This document shows positions 1-7,569 of a DNA stretch of 64,000 nucleotides, in pieces; position 1 is the first letter of the stretch, and each line of letters starts with the position of its first letter. The stretch is from Opitutaceae bacterium. Lineage in GTDB: Bacteria > Verrucomicrobiota > Verrucomicrobiia > Opitutales > Opitutaceae. The notes beneath the pieces were generated by a model, which did no database searches, was not told the DNA's origin, and saw only the letters and a program-made list of their open reading frames with translations. The position numbers and the translations under genes are program-made. The DNA is taken from positions 124,001 to 188,000 of the forward strand of contig JAUSID010000072.1 of assembly GCA_030648295.1 (NCBI GenBank), read 5' to 3'.

Positions 1-384
1 AGCGCGCCGGAAGACTCGCCCGTTTCGCGGGCCCGGAAAATCATCGATGAAGGCTATCGCGAAGAACTCTCGCTGGGTGAAGTCGCGGGCCGCGTAAACG
101 TCAGCGCCGGCTATTTCAGCATGATGTTCAAGAAAGTCACCGGGCTGAACTTTGGTGACTATGTGGCGAGACTACGGGTCGAAAAAGCCAAGAATCTCCT
201 GCAGAATCCGAAATTTCGGATCAGTGAAGTCGCCTACGAAGTGGGTTTTCAATCGCTTTCTCAGTTCAACCGCACGTTTCGCCGGATTTTGGGCGCTTCT
301 CCACGGGCGTGGCGCGCTACACTCGGCGTTTCCACCAAGGTGCGGAGAAATCGGATCGAGGTCTTCTGCGAAAATGGTGGGTGA
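1..384 (+). CDS. AraC-family transcriptional regulator, C-terminal part (cut by window edge)
   Basis: The frame is open from base 1, so the start and any sensor domain lie outside the window; 127 residues are visible. They form a complete AraC-type DNA-binding domain with two helix-turn-helix units. The first is around ELSLGEVAGRVNVSAGYFS and the second around RISEVAYEVGFQSLSQFNRTFRR, which is the family signature. The next gene carries a very similar DNA-binding domain (shared TGLNF.DYV and GFQSLSQFNR), so the two are tandem paralogues. Only 11 bases separate the stop from the next start, suggesting cotranscription. The ligand and targets cannot be inferred. The family call is firm. Confidence 0.9.
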   Translation, partial: SAPEDSPVSRARKIIDEGYREELSLGEVAGRVNVSAGYFSMMFKKVTGLNFGDYVARLRVEKAKNLLQNPKFRISEVAYEVGFQSLSQFNRTFRRILGASPRAWRATLGVSTKVRRNRIEVFCENGG

Positions 385-395
385 TCTAAAATGGC

Positions 396-1430
396 ATGAA
401 CGCTTCGACCACTTCCGCGGCCAAACCGGACATCTCCGATCTCGTGGTCTCCGTCACCAACGAGTGCGGCGAGCGGCTGCGTTATCCGGTGAAGGTGGCG
501 AATGCTGCGCCAATCACGCAGGGGATGGTAACGCGTTTGCGGCAGTCGGAGATTTTTCGCGACTACCAGCGGGCGTTTCAAACCACGACCGGTCTGCCGC
601 TGGCGATACGAGCGACGGGATCGTTTCAGCCGCCGTTGTACGGCTCGAAGCAGGCCAATCCGTTTTGCGTGCTCATGGCGACGAGGAACAAGTCCTGTGC
701 GGCCTGCCTGCAACTCCAGCAGGAGATCGAGGATGGCGCGACCGCGGAGCCGGCGACCATGGAGTGCTTCGCGGGCTTGAGCGACTCGGCCGTACCGATT
801 CGCGTTGGCGAAAATGTGATTGGCCACTTGCAGACCGGACAAGTGCTGCTGCGCGAGCCGTCGAAGGCGCGATTCCGGCACACGGTCCGGCAGTTGGACG
901 AGTGGGAAACGGCCATCGACCTGCGCCGCCTCGAGGCTGTCTATTTTCAAACGCGCGTGATCGCGAGGCGCCGCTACGAATCGGTGCTTCGCTTGTTGGA
1001 CATTTTCGCGCTGCAATTGTCGGCCCTGAGCAATCAGCTCGTGGTGAAAGAAGTCGCCGCCGAGTTGCCTGCCGTTGCGACCGCGCGCCGTTTCATCGCA
1101 GAACATCTGGGTGAGAAACTCTCGCTTTCGCGGGTGGCGGAGGCCGCGAACATGAGCGCGGTTTATTTCTGCAAGAGATTTCGCCGCGAGACGGGTTTGA
1201 ACTTTTCCGACTACGTGCGCCGCATGCGCATCGAAGAGGTGAAGCAGCTCCTGCTCAATCCGCACACGCGGGTGAGCGAGGCAGCCTTTGCGGCGGGCTT
1301 CCAATCGCTTTCGCAGTTCAACCGAGACTTCCGTCTCGTCGCCGGCGAAACGCCGTCAACGTTTCGCGAGCGGCTGCACGGCTTGCCGGGATCCGCCGCC
1401 GCCATCCGTGGCGCGCCGCGGGCGGCGTGA
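396..1430 (+). CDS. AraC-family regulator with N-terminal PocR sensor domain
   Basis: This is a 344-residue regulator. Residues about 40-190 match the PocR sensory domain: FRDYQRAFQTTTGLPLAI, then NPFCVLMA, a cysteine pair in KSCAACLQLQ, ECFAGLSDSAVPI, and GHLQTGQVLL. Residues about 225-335 are the AraC DNA-binding domain, with ISAVYFCKRF-like helices and AAGFQSLSQFNRDFR. PocR domains bind small ligands, originally shown for propanediol regulation. The clustered Cys residues could hold a metal or redox ligand, but that is speculation. The ATG follows the stop of the upstream AraC gene by 11 bases, so the two probably form an operon. Confidence 0.9.
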   Translation: MNASTTSAAKPDISDLVVSVTNECGERLRYPVKVANAAPITQGMVTRLRQSEIFRDYQRAFQTTTGLPLAIRATGSFQPPLYGSKQANPFCVLMATRNKSCAACLQLQQEIEDGATAEPATMECFAGLSDSAVPIRVGENVIGHLQTGQVLLREPSKARFRHTVRQLDEWETAIDLRRLEAVYFQTRVIARRRYESVLRLLDIFALQLSALSNQLVVKEVAAELPAVATARRFIAEHLGEKLSLSRVAEAANMSAVYFCKRFRRETGLNFSDYVRRMRIEEVKQLLLNPHTRVSEAAFAAGFQSLSQFNRDFRLVAGETPSTFRERLHGLPGSAAAIRGAPRAA

Positions 1431-1623
1431 AATGCACCTGTTTTTCGATTTAAACCAAGCCAGACCCAAGCGCATTTCATCCGTCAGCATTTCAACTCAC
1501 CATGACTGTTTTCGAACACCCCTCCACATCGGTACCGCTTCGAACCCATCAGCGCGACGATTCCCGCTCACCGATCAACAAGCTGGCTTCCTCACCGCGA
1601 GCCAAGCGTTGGAGCCTTCGTCG

Positions 1624-2568
1624 ATGACACTCAGCCTTTCCGTCGCGATCGACCGGGCGACCGCGACGATTGCCTCGGCACCGGCCGATGTGCCGCCCCC
1701 GTTTGCCGAAATAACAGAGTCCGCTGACACCGAGCCAGTCGCTTATGGCGAACGCAGCAGTCTCCAGCTTTATCTTCAGGGAATCAGCAAAACGCCGCTC
1801 CTCACGATCGACGAAGAAATCGCGCTCGCCCAACGCATCCGCGGCGGCGACTCCGCTGCACGCGATCACATGATTCGGGCCAACCTTCGCCTCGTCGTGA
1901 AAATCGCGAAAGCCTACCAGAATTTCAGCTTGCCGCTCCTCGAACTCATCAGTGCGGGGAACATCGGCTTGATCAGGGCAATCGAACGTTTCGACCCGCG
2001 CAAGGGCGCCAAACTCTCGACCTACGCTGCGTGGTGGATTCGTCAATCGGTCAGACATGCGCTCTCCACCGAGGGCAAAACGATCCGGCTGCCGATCAAT
2101 CTGGTCGACAAGATTTCCAGGATGCGCCGCACAGCGATCCAGTTGACGGCGCAATTCGGTCGGGAACTCACGGACGAGCAGCTGGCCGCGGAGCTTCAGG
2201 TCCCGACCAAGGAAGTCGCACACCTGAAGTTGGTGAGCGTCCCGCCCGCCTCGCTCGATTCTCCGAGCGGCAAGGAAAGCGGGAGTGTCACTTTCGGCGA
2301 GCTTGTTGGCGACACCAACGCTGCCAGCCCCTATGAGTGCGTGCGCGATAAGAACCTCCTGGGCGCACTGTCCGCGATGGTCGATTCGCTTGAGCCGCGC
2401 GAGGCGGAGATCATCAAGCTTCGTTTCGGCCTCCATGGTCGCGCGGAGCACACGCTCGAGGAGGCAGGCAGGAAATTCTGCATCACACGCGAACGCATCC
2501 GCCAAATCGAGCATCTCGCGCTGAGGAAACTACGGGATGCGATGGCCAGGCACGAAGCCATCCTCTAG
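1624..2568 (+). CDS. RNA polymerase sigma-70 factor (RpoD/RpoS-like, lacking region 1.1)
   Basis: This 314-residue sigma factor recruits core RNA polymerase to promoters. A short region 1.2 (LQLYLQGISKTPLL) is followed by region 2 (NLRLVVKIAKAYQN, LISAGNIGLIRAIERFDP, KLSTYAAWWIRQSV). Region 3 (IRLPINLVDKISRMRR) and region 4 (REAEIIKLRFGL, then the helix-turn-helix EEAGRKFCITRERIRQIEHLALRKLR) complete it. It lacks the long region 1.1 of housekeeping RpoD, so a group 2 alternative factor is likely. The start is set at an ATG with a GGAG box about nine bases upstream; the frame remains open further 5' (to about 1288), so a longer form is possible. After the TAG stop the same frame continues 54 codons to 2733 with GC-rich third positions. 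Confidence 0.88.
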   Translation: MTLSLSVAIDRATATIASAPADVPPPFAEITESADTEPVAYGERSSLQLYLQGISKTPLLTIDEEIALAQRIRGGDSAARDHMIRANLRLVVKIAKAYQNFSLPLLELISAGNIGLIRAIERFDPRKGAKLSTYAAWWIRQSVRHALSTEGKTIRLPINLVDKISRMRRTAIQLTAQFGRELTDEQLAAELQVPTKEVAHLKLVSVPPASLDSPSGKESGSVTFGELVGDTNAASPYECVRDKNLLGALSAMVDSLEPREAEIIKLRFGLHGRAEHTLEEAGRKFCITRERIRQIEHLALRKLRDAMARHEAIL

Positions 2569-3301
2569 CGCGACGAAATCGAGTGCGAGGAGTGCTACCG
2601 CCGGCGCATGACGGTCATCCGCGAATTCAACGAGAGCAAGGCGAAGCAACCGGCGTCGCGGGAGCGAACGATTTACCCAAAGCGATTCGCCGCAGCCTTC
2701 CGGCGCGATCGAACGCGGCGAACCGCCGCCTGACAATTCTCGGCGCTGCGCAGATGCGGCATCATACTCGCGCGACCTGAAAAGATGCGTAGCGTTTCCG
2801 CCAAGATGCGGAGAATCGGAGCAGGCATTTGTGAGAGAATCGCGACCGAAACAAGCCGCCCATGAAGCATACCGTTCGCGCCGGCAAGAAACTCGGGCTC
2901 AATAACGAGCGCGGCCCTGTCGACATCGGCATTTCGATCACCAATCAACGTGGTGAGCGGCTTTGCCGCCGCGCGAGCGCCGTGAGCCTGCGCATGGGCT
3001 GCGGCGTGATTCAATTGATCGAGCGGGAGCGTGGCTGCTTCGTGTGGTTCAGACGATGTAATGTCGAGGTCCGCGACGGCCGGCGCAATTTGCTCTTCCG
3101 GCTTCTCAGCGGCTCGGCGTCGAGTGACGGCGCCAACCTCACGATCGTCGCTGAAGTCGCGTCTCAGTCCGGCGGCGCTGCTGCATGTGCGCGGTTGGCG
3201 TCCGGTTCGGCTCGCACACCGACTGGCTCAGGAGGCGGGCTGGGCGTTCTTTGCCCCGAAGGCGGCCGACGAAATTGCGTATGTTCTGTAATGCTTCGAT
3301 T
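2569..3301. other. 733-base gap with no convincing gene; possible decayed coding sequence
   Basis: No open frame here has recognisable domains. Two traces suggest decay. First, the sigma-factor frame continues past its stop to 2733 and includes a CEEC motif. Second, a plus-strand frame at about 2862-3000 contains ISITNQRGERL, which loosely resembles SVTNECGERL near the start of the PocR regulator at 396. Both are weak. No terminator or repeat was noticed. Confidence 0.3.
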
Positions 3302-4591
3302 ATGAAAACCAAATCTCAATTGGCCGTTCTCGGCCTCCTCGCTCTATTGTCCGCCGCGCCCTTCGCGGCTTTCGGTCAGCCGACCGTGTCGGTTGCCACA
3401 CCGGCTCCCTCGGCGCCGGTCACGCCCGGACAATCGGTCACTATGGCGGTTTCCGCGAGTGGCCCGGGGATCGGTTACCAATGGACACTTAATGGGGCGA
3501 GCATTCCTGGAGCTACCGGAGCTTCTTACACGTTGCCGATGGCAGGCGCTGCCGACCGCGGCACATATCAGGTTGCCGTCACCGGCGCGGGCGGGACCGT
3601 CACTGTCGACATGGGTTCGATGGCCGTTATGTCGGGCGATGCGCGGCTGTTGAACCTCTCGGGTCGCGCGATGGTTGGCACCGGAAGCGACGTAATGATC
3701 GCGGGATTCGTGACTCGAGGTGATGCGGGCTCGACCAGCAAGAACATCCTGTTCCGCGGCATGGGGCCGGCGCTCGCAGGCATGGGTGGCATGTCCGGCG
3801 GCGTGCTGTCCAACCCGGTGCTGACGATCTACGATGGCCAGTCGAGTCCGATGGGCAGCAACATGGGCTGGGCGAATGCGCCGGTGCGCACGACGGGCGG
3901 CGGAGCTTCGCGGGTGCAGTTCAATATGCAGTCCGCGACTCAGGCGATGATGAACTCGGTCGGTGCGTTCACGACGGGAATGGGTTCGGCCGATTCGGCG
4001 CTGACGATGAACGGCCCGCACGGCGCCTACACCGCCATGATGTCGGGGACCAACAACTCGACTGGAATCGGGTTGGTCGAATGCTACGATGCGGACGCAA
4101 CTCTCGGCAACGGCGCGAATAACGCTCGCCTCGTCAATATGTCGGTGCGGGCCAATGTCGGTGCGGGCACCAGCAGTTTGATCGCGGGCTTCGTGATGGT
4201 CGGAGGCCCGTCCGGATCGCCGGGAACGGTGCTTCTTCGCGCCATGGGACCTGGTTTGGCAGCGATGGGCGTGACCGGCGCAATGCCGGGTCCCACGATG
4301 ATGCTTTACGACGGCAACTCGAGACCGATAGCGAGCAACAGCGGCTGGAGCAACGGCCCGATGATGGCTGGCGGAGCCGCGGCATCGACGATCCGCGTGG
4401 GGATGGTGCCTGCGATGATGGACGTCATGGCAGGGGTCGGCGCATTTCCGCCCGCGGCTGGATCGGCGGATTGTGCGATGGTGGCGACGCTTCCGCCTGG
4501 TGCTTATACGGTCGTGGTCTCCGGTCTTCCCGACAACTCAGGCCGACCGATGACGGGTGTCGTGTTGTGCGAGGTGTATGAAATGCGATAG
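3302..4591 (+). CDS. secreted, methionine-rich Ig-like/beta-repeat protein
   Basis: This is a 429-residue exported protein. An N-terminal signal peptide (MKTKSQLAVLGLLALLSAAP) is followed by one Ig-like domain (about 25-105, ending in the typical DRGTYQVAVTGAGG). Two tandem copies of a repeat follow (about 112-260 and 270-425). Each starts with RLLNLS or RLVNMSVRA, then IAGFV, LFRGMGPALA or LLRAMGPGLA, LYDG and GAYT. This repeat architecture is common in secreted Opitutaceae proteins of unknown role. Here about 36 residues are Met, many at positions usually Leu, Val or Ala in this repeat family (from memory), which fits periplasmic copper or silver binding. The start is preferred because it gives a proper signal peptide. 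It is the first gene of the metal island. Confidence 0.75.
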   Translation: MKTKSQLAVLGLLALLSAAPFAAFGQPTVSVATPAPSAPVTPGQSVTMAVSASGPGIGYQWTLNGASIPGATGASYTLPMAGAADRGTYQVAVTGAGGTVTVDMGSMAVMSGDARLLNLSGRAMVGTGSDVMIAGFVTRGDAGSTSKNILFRGMGPALAGMGGMSGGVLSNPVLTIYDGQSSPMGSNMGWANAPVRTTGGGASRVQFNMQSATQAMMNSVGAFTTGMGSADSALTMNGPHGAYTAMMSGTNNSTGIGLVECYDADATLGNGANNARLVNMSVRANVGAGTSSLIAGFVMVGGPSGSPGTVLLRAMGPGLAAMGVTGAMPGPTMMLYDGNSRPIASNSGWSNGPMMAGGAAASTIRVGMVPAMMDVMAGVGAFPPAAGSADCAMVATLPPGAYTVVVSGLPDNSGRPMTGVVLCEVYEMR

Positions 4592-4616
4592 TGATGGTGG
4601 TTCGAGAATCCTCATT

Positions 4617-4802
4617 ATGAAAAAGAGTACTCAGTTAATTGGCGTCCTGGCGCTTGCGTTCCTGCTCTCCGGCTGCATGGGCATGATGCCGATGTGCGGA
4701 CCGATGAATCACGACAAGGAGAGCAAGCCCGCCATGACGGCGCCTGCCGCAAAGCCGGATGAGAGCGCTGCCACGACGTCGGCGGCAGGGCACAAACACT
4801 GA
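4617..4802 (+). CDS. small Met-rich lipoprotein ending in GHKH
   Basis: A 61-residue lipoprotein with an N-terminal KK and hydrophobic stretch ending in the lipobox LLSGC; the acylated Cys is followed by MGMMPMCGPMNH. The C-terminus is GHKH. Met, Cys and His clusters suggest binding of Cu(I)/Ag(I) in the periplasm (inference). A second lipoprotein of the same style lies at 13623 with the same GHKH end. It lies 25 bases after the Met-rich repeat protein, so cotranscription is likely. No family name is recognised. Confidence 0.7.
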   Translation: MKKSTQLIGVLALAFLLSGCMGMMPMCGPMNHDKESKPAMTAPAAKPDESAATTSAAGHKH

Positions 4803-4870
4803 TTCAGGCTGGGCGCGGCTGCTGCGCATGATTCGTTTCGCCTGGAAACGGCGAGATCCCGAGGCTGCGC

Positions 4871-5122
4871 TCACGCCACCCGATGAGCGGCGACGGTTTC
4901 GGAGTCGGTTTTCGTTTGTCGCTGAAAGCCCGGGCGTGATGGTTCGTGTTCGGTCGGCAGTCGCGCAACACAGGCTCGCCGATATTCTCCCGGCGGCTGT
5001 CCGCTCGTTTTGCGGAACGTGCGGTTGAACTGGGAAATGGACTGAAATCCGACGGCGGCGGCAATTTCACCGATTCTCATGTCGTCGTGGGCGAGCAAAT
5101 GCCGCGCTCGCTCGACGCCGTG
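4871..5122 (-). pseudogene. AraC-family DNA-binding domain remnant (3' part only)
   Basis: Reading leftward, the last ~82 codons give VERARHLLAHDDMRIGEIAA then AVGFQSISQFNRTFRK and SGQPPGEYRR, which is the second half of an AraC DNA-binding domain up to a stop near 4871. The first helix-turn-helix and any sensor domain are missing; upstream (right) of about 5122 the sequence switches to the opposite-strand response-regulator remnant. It is clearly broken. It may derive from a regulator like those at 1-1430. Confidence 0.75.
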
Positions 5123-5125
5123 ATC

Positions 5126-5350
5126 GATGTGGTGATGCCGTATCTCGGCGGGCTTGCGACGATTCGTGCCCTCCACAAAATGAACCCATCGCTGAAGTTC
5201 ATCCAAATCAGCGGCGGTATGGATGCGGTGGAGAGCGCCGACGCTGTGCAATCGAGTGCAAACGCATTCCTCCAGAAGCCATTTTCGCCAGAGCAACTGC
5301 TGGAGGCGGTGCATGAGGTTCTGCGGGAGCCGGACTCCGATGCGGGTTAA
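5126..5350 (+). pseudogene. response-regulator receiver domain remnant (C-terminal half)
   Basis: The plus-strand frame reads DVVMPYLGGLATIRALHKMN, SLKFIQISGGMD, then NAFLQKPFSPEQLLEAVHEV to a stop at 5350. This is the second half of a receiver domain: the phospho-acceptor DxxMP loop, the beta-4 strand and the conserved KPF lysine. The first half is gone and is replaced directly by the divergent AraC remnant. It probably came from a hybrid histidine kinase, where a receiver with this type of ending is common. Confidence 0.75.
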
Positions 5351-5410
5351 ATGCCAAGATATGCGCAACCGTTCGTAAGAATTGCCTGAGGGGTAACGGC
5401 CATCAGCGGG

Positions 5411-5450
5411 GTATAAGCCTGTGTAAGTATCATGCGCCCCTCGCGTCTCG
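5411..5450 (+). promoter_or_regulatory. candidate ECF-type promoter element upstream of the CxxC protein gene
   Basis: GTATAAGCCTGTGTAAG occurs here, with TGTAAG at 5422-5427 and GTC 17 bases after it at 5445 rather than the 20 seen at the better sites. The GTATAA plus GTGTAAG pair recurs at 16493-16508 upstream of the DUF3347 gene. It lies about 140 bases before the start at 5590. This is the weakest of the group. Confidence 0.35.
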
Positions 5451-5589
5451 ATTTCCCGCACGCCTCCCACCGCCCAAACCATGGACAGGCGCAGTCGCAC
5501 ACAATCGTGGGCTCTCGCGCGTTCTCCCCGGAACAATCCTCCGAGCGCGCTCAGTAACCCATAAATCGCAGCACCAGAAATTCACCATC

Positions 5590-6006
5590 ATGAAAAACTC
5601 ACGCGTCGCTAAAGGCGTTCTCGGGCTGGGCTCCGTTCTGGCCTTCACCCTCGGTCTCGGCAACTCGGCCTTCGCCGGCCCCGGCCCGCAATACTGGCAG
5701 CAGCAGGCCCAACGAGCTAAGGCTCGGGCCGACTACCTTGCCGAGGGCGCCACACCCGCTGCAAAACCGACCGCCCCACCGGCAATGGCCTGCCCGCACT
5801 GCAAGACCAAGGTCGTCGAAGAGTCCTCGTTCACCAACGTAAGCGGCAAGATTGCGCCGCACAGCACCGTGACCGGCAAGAGACACTATTGCGATGGGTG
5901 CAGCGGCTTCATCACCGTTGCCAGAGGCAAGGTTTCTGATGAGATGAAGCGGAATTGCCCGATTTGTGCGAAAGCCGGCCCGACATGCTGCAGCACGAAC
6001 ACTTGA
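5590..6006 (+). CDS. exported three-CxxC protein of the GPGPQYWQ family
   Basis: A 138-residue protein with a signal peptide (LGLGSVLAFTLGLGNSAFA) followed by GPGPQYWQ at the predicted mature N-terminus. Three CxxC pairs follow (CPHC, CDGC, CPIC) and then a CC near the end. The same order of motifs occurs at 25990 (same GPGPQYWQ start) and 27673 (start not conserved). The pattern resembles a zinc-ribbon or metallothionein-like cage and suggests periplasmic metal binding; no characterised family is recognised. A candidate ECF promoter lies upstream at 5411-5450. Confidence 0.72.
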   Translation: MKNSRVAKGVLGLGSVLAFTLGLGNSAFAGPGPQYWQQQAQRAKARADYLAEGATPAAKPTAPPAMACPHCKTKVVEESSFTNVSGKIAPHSTVTGKRHYCDGCSGFITVARGKVSDEMKRNCPICAKAGPTCCSTNT

Positions 6007-6181
6007 GCACCGCGGCTGTCACAACGATCACCGCCAATAGATCCGCAGCGCGCGGGCTCAGTCCATGCTGGGCCGCGCGCCAATCTATCTGTCGAGCCGA
6101 ACCCGCCGCATCCTGTACACCAAACGCTCCCGTCGAAAACCGCGCGCTGGCTGCCGTTCGGCGCGCGCTGGTGGATCACTC

Positions 6182-7555
6182 ATGAAATTCGTCTCCTTGT
6201 TAGTTCCACCTCGCATTGTCTTTCCACTTCTCGTCACCGGCGTGCTCGCGGGTTGCACGGTCGCACCATCCAGTGGGGAAAAACAGGCACGCGATCAGGT
6301 CTCCCAGATCGGTGAGACGCTTCGTCCCTCCGCGCAGAAACCGGTGCTGCCGGACTTGCGCACGGATTCACCGGTGGGTGAATTCGTGCGCTTCGCCGTG
6401 CTGAACCACCCCCAGGTCGAGGCGGCGTATCATGACTGGCGGGCATCCGTCTCGGCGATCGCGCCGACGCGCGCGCTGCCCGATCCGCAGATCACGTTCG
6501 AGGCGGACATCTCGGACATGCTCATGACGTTCATGCCGGGGCTCATGTTCGATTTCATGTCGCGAGGCAAACGCTCGGCGATGGCGGCCGAGATGACGGC
6601 GACGAGCATCGTGGCGTATCGCACCTACGTCGCGGCGGTGCTGCGCGTCGCGTCCGATGCACGCAAGGCGTGGATCGAACTTGCGTTCATCGATGAATCG
6701 ATCCGCCTGCGCGAGAGTTCGGTTGGGGCGCTGGAACAATCGCTCGAGATCGCCAACACCGATTACACGACCGGCCGCGGGATGGGCACGCTCGCGAACC
6801 AGGTTCGCGTCACCAACGACATTGCGAAAGTCCGCACCGAACTGGCCACGCTTGCCGATCGCCGAACTGCCGTTCGCGCTCGCTTTAAGTCCACGCTGGG
6901 GCTGTCGCCCACGGATCGCGATCCGGCCTGGCCACAGGTAACGCTCGCGCCGACGGCGCTCCCCAGCGAGGACGAACTCTGGCGCCGCGCGTCCGCGGCC
7001 AATCCCGAACTCGGCCGGATGCGCGCGATGGTCGACATGTCGATTGCCAGCATCGACGTGGCGCGCAAGGCCCGCACGCCCGATTTCACGATCGGCGGCA
7101 TGGCCGATTTGAAGGCCGATCCGCTCATGTTGCGGCCGACCGCCACGGTCACATTGCCGATTTGGAAGGAGAAAATAGCCGCGAACATCGCCGCAGCCGA
7201 AGCACGGCGCGACGCCAGCGTGGCGCGGGTCACGGCTGAGCAGCTCAATATCGCTGCCGAGCTGGCGCAGATGCTCTACATGGTGCGAGAAGCCGATCGC
7301 ATGATCGCTTACATCGACAACACCGCGCTGCCAAATTTCGAGCGCGCGATCGAGACGATCGGAGCGGGTTACCAATCGGGGATGACGAGTCCGGGCATGA
7401 TTCCCGAGACGCAGCTCATGGCGCTCACGATGCGCATTGAACGCGCCGGCGCGCTGCGCGAACGCGAAAATGCCGTGACCGAACTGATGCTGTTGACGGC
7501 CGATATCACCCCCGCCGGCGCGCCAATGCTCGCTGCTACCACTTTCCATCCGTGA
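6182..7555 (+). CDS. cusC: outer-membrane efflux lipoprotein (CusC/TolC family)
   Basis: A 457-residue TolC-like channel protein. The lipobox LAGC after about 22 residues predicts an outer-membrane lipoprotein. The body has the long coiled-coil pattern of OEP repeats (NHPQVEAAYHDWRASVSAI, ANTDYTTGRG, then NPELGRMRAMVDMSIASIDV). Met-rich stretches (DMLMTFMPGLMFDFM) are unusual and fit a copper/silver pump. It forms one operon with the downstream CusB- and CusA-like genes; its stop sits at the start region of cusB. The start at 6182 is chosen because it places the lipobox correctly; the frame is open further upstream. Confidence 0.9.
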   Translation: MKFVSLLVPPRIVFPLLVTGVLAGCTVAPSSGEKQARDQVSQIGETLRPSAQKPVLPDLRTDSPVGEFVRFAVLNHPQVEAAYHDWRASVSAIAPTRALPDPQITFEADISDMLMTFMPGLMFDFMSRGKRSAMAAEMTATSIVAYRTYVAAVLRVASDARKAWIELAFIDESIRLRESSVGALEQSLEIANTDYTTGRGMGTLANQVRVTNDIAKVRTELATLADRRTAVRARFKSTLGLSPTDRDPAWPQVTLAPTALPSEDELWRRASAANPELGRMRAMVDMSIASIDVARKARTPDFTIGGMADLKADPLMLRPTATVTLPIWKEKIAANIAAAEARRDASVARVTAEQLNIAAELAQMLYMVREADRMIAYIDNTALPNFERAIETIGAGYQSGMTSPGMIPETQLMALTMRIERAGALRERENAVTELMLLTADITPAGAPMLAATTFHP

Positions 7556-7569
7556 ACGAATTTCAACTC

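Noticed and set aside
2862-3305. 147-codon open frame with ISITNQRGERL
   Set aside because: Only a ten-residue resemblance to the PocR regulator and no domain beyond it; treated as a possible relic, not as a gene.
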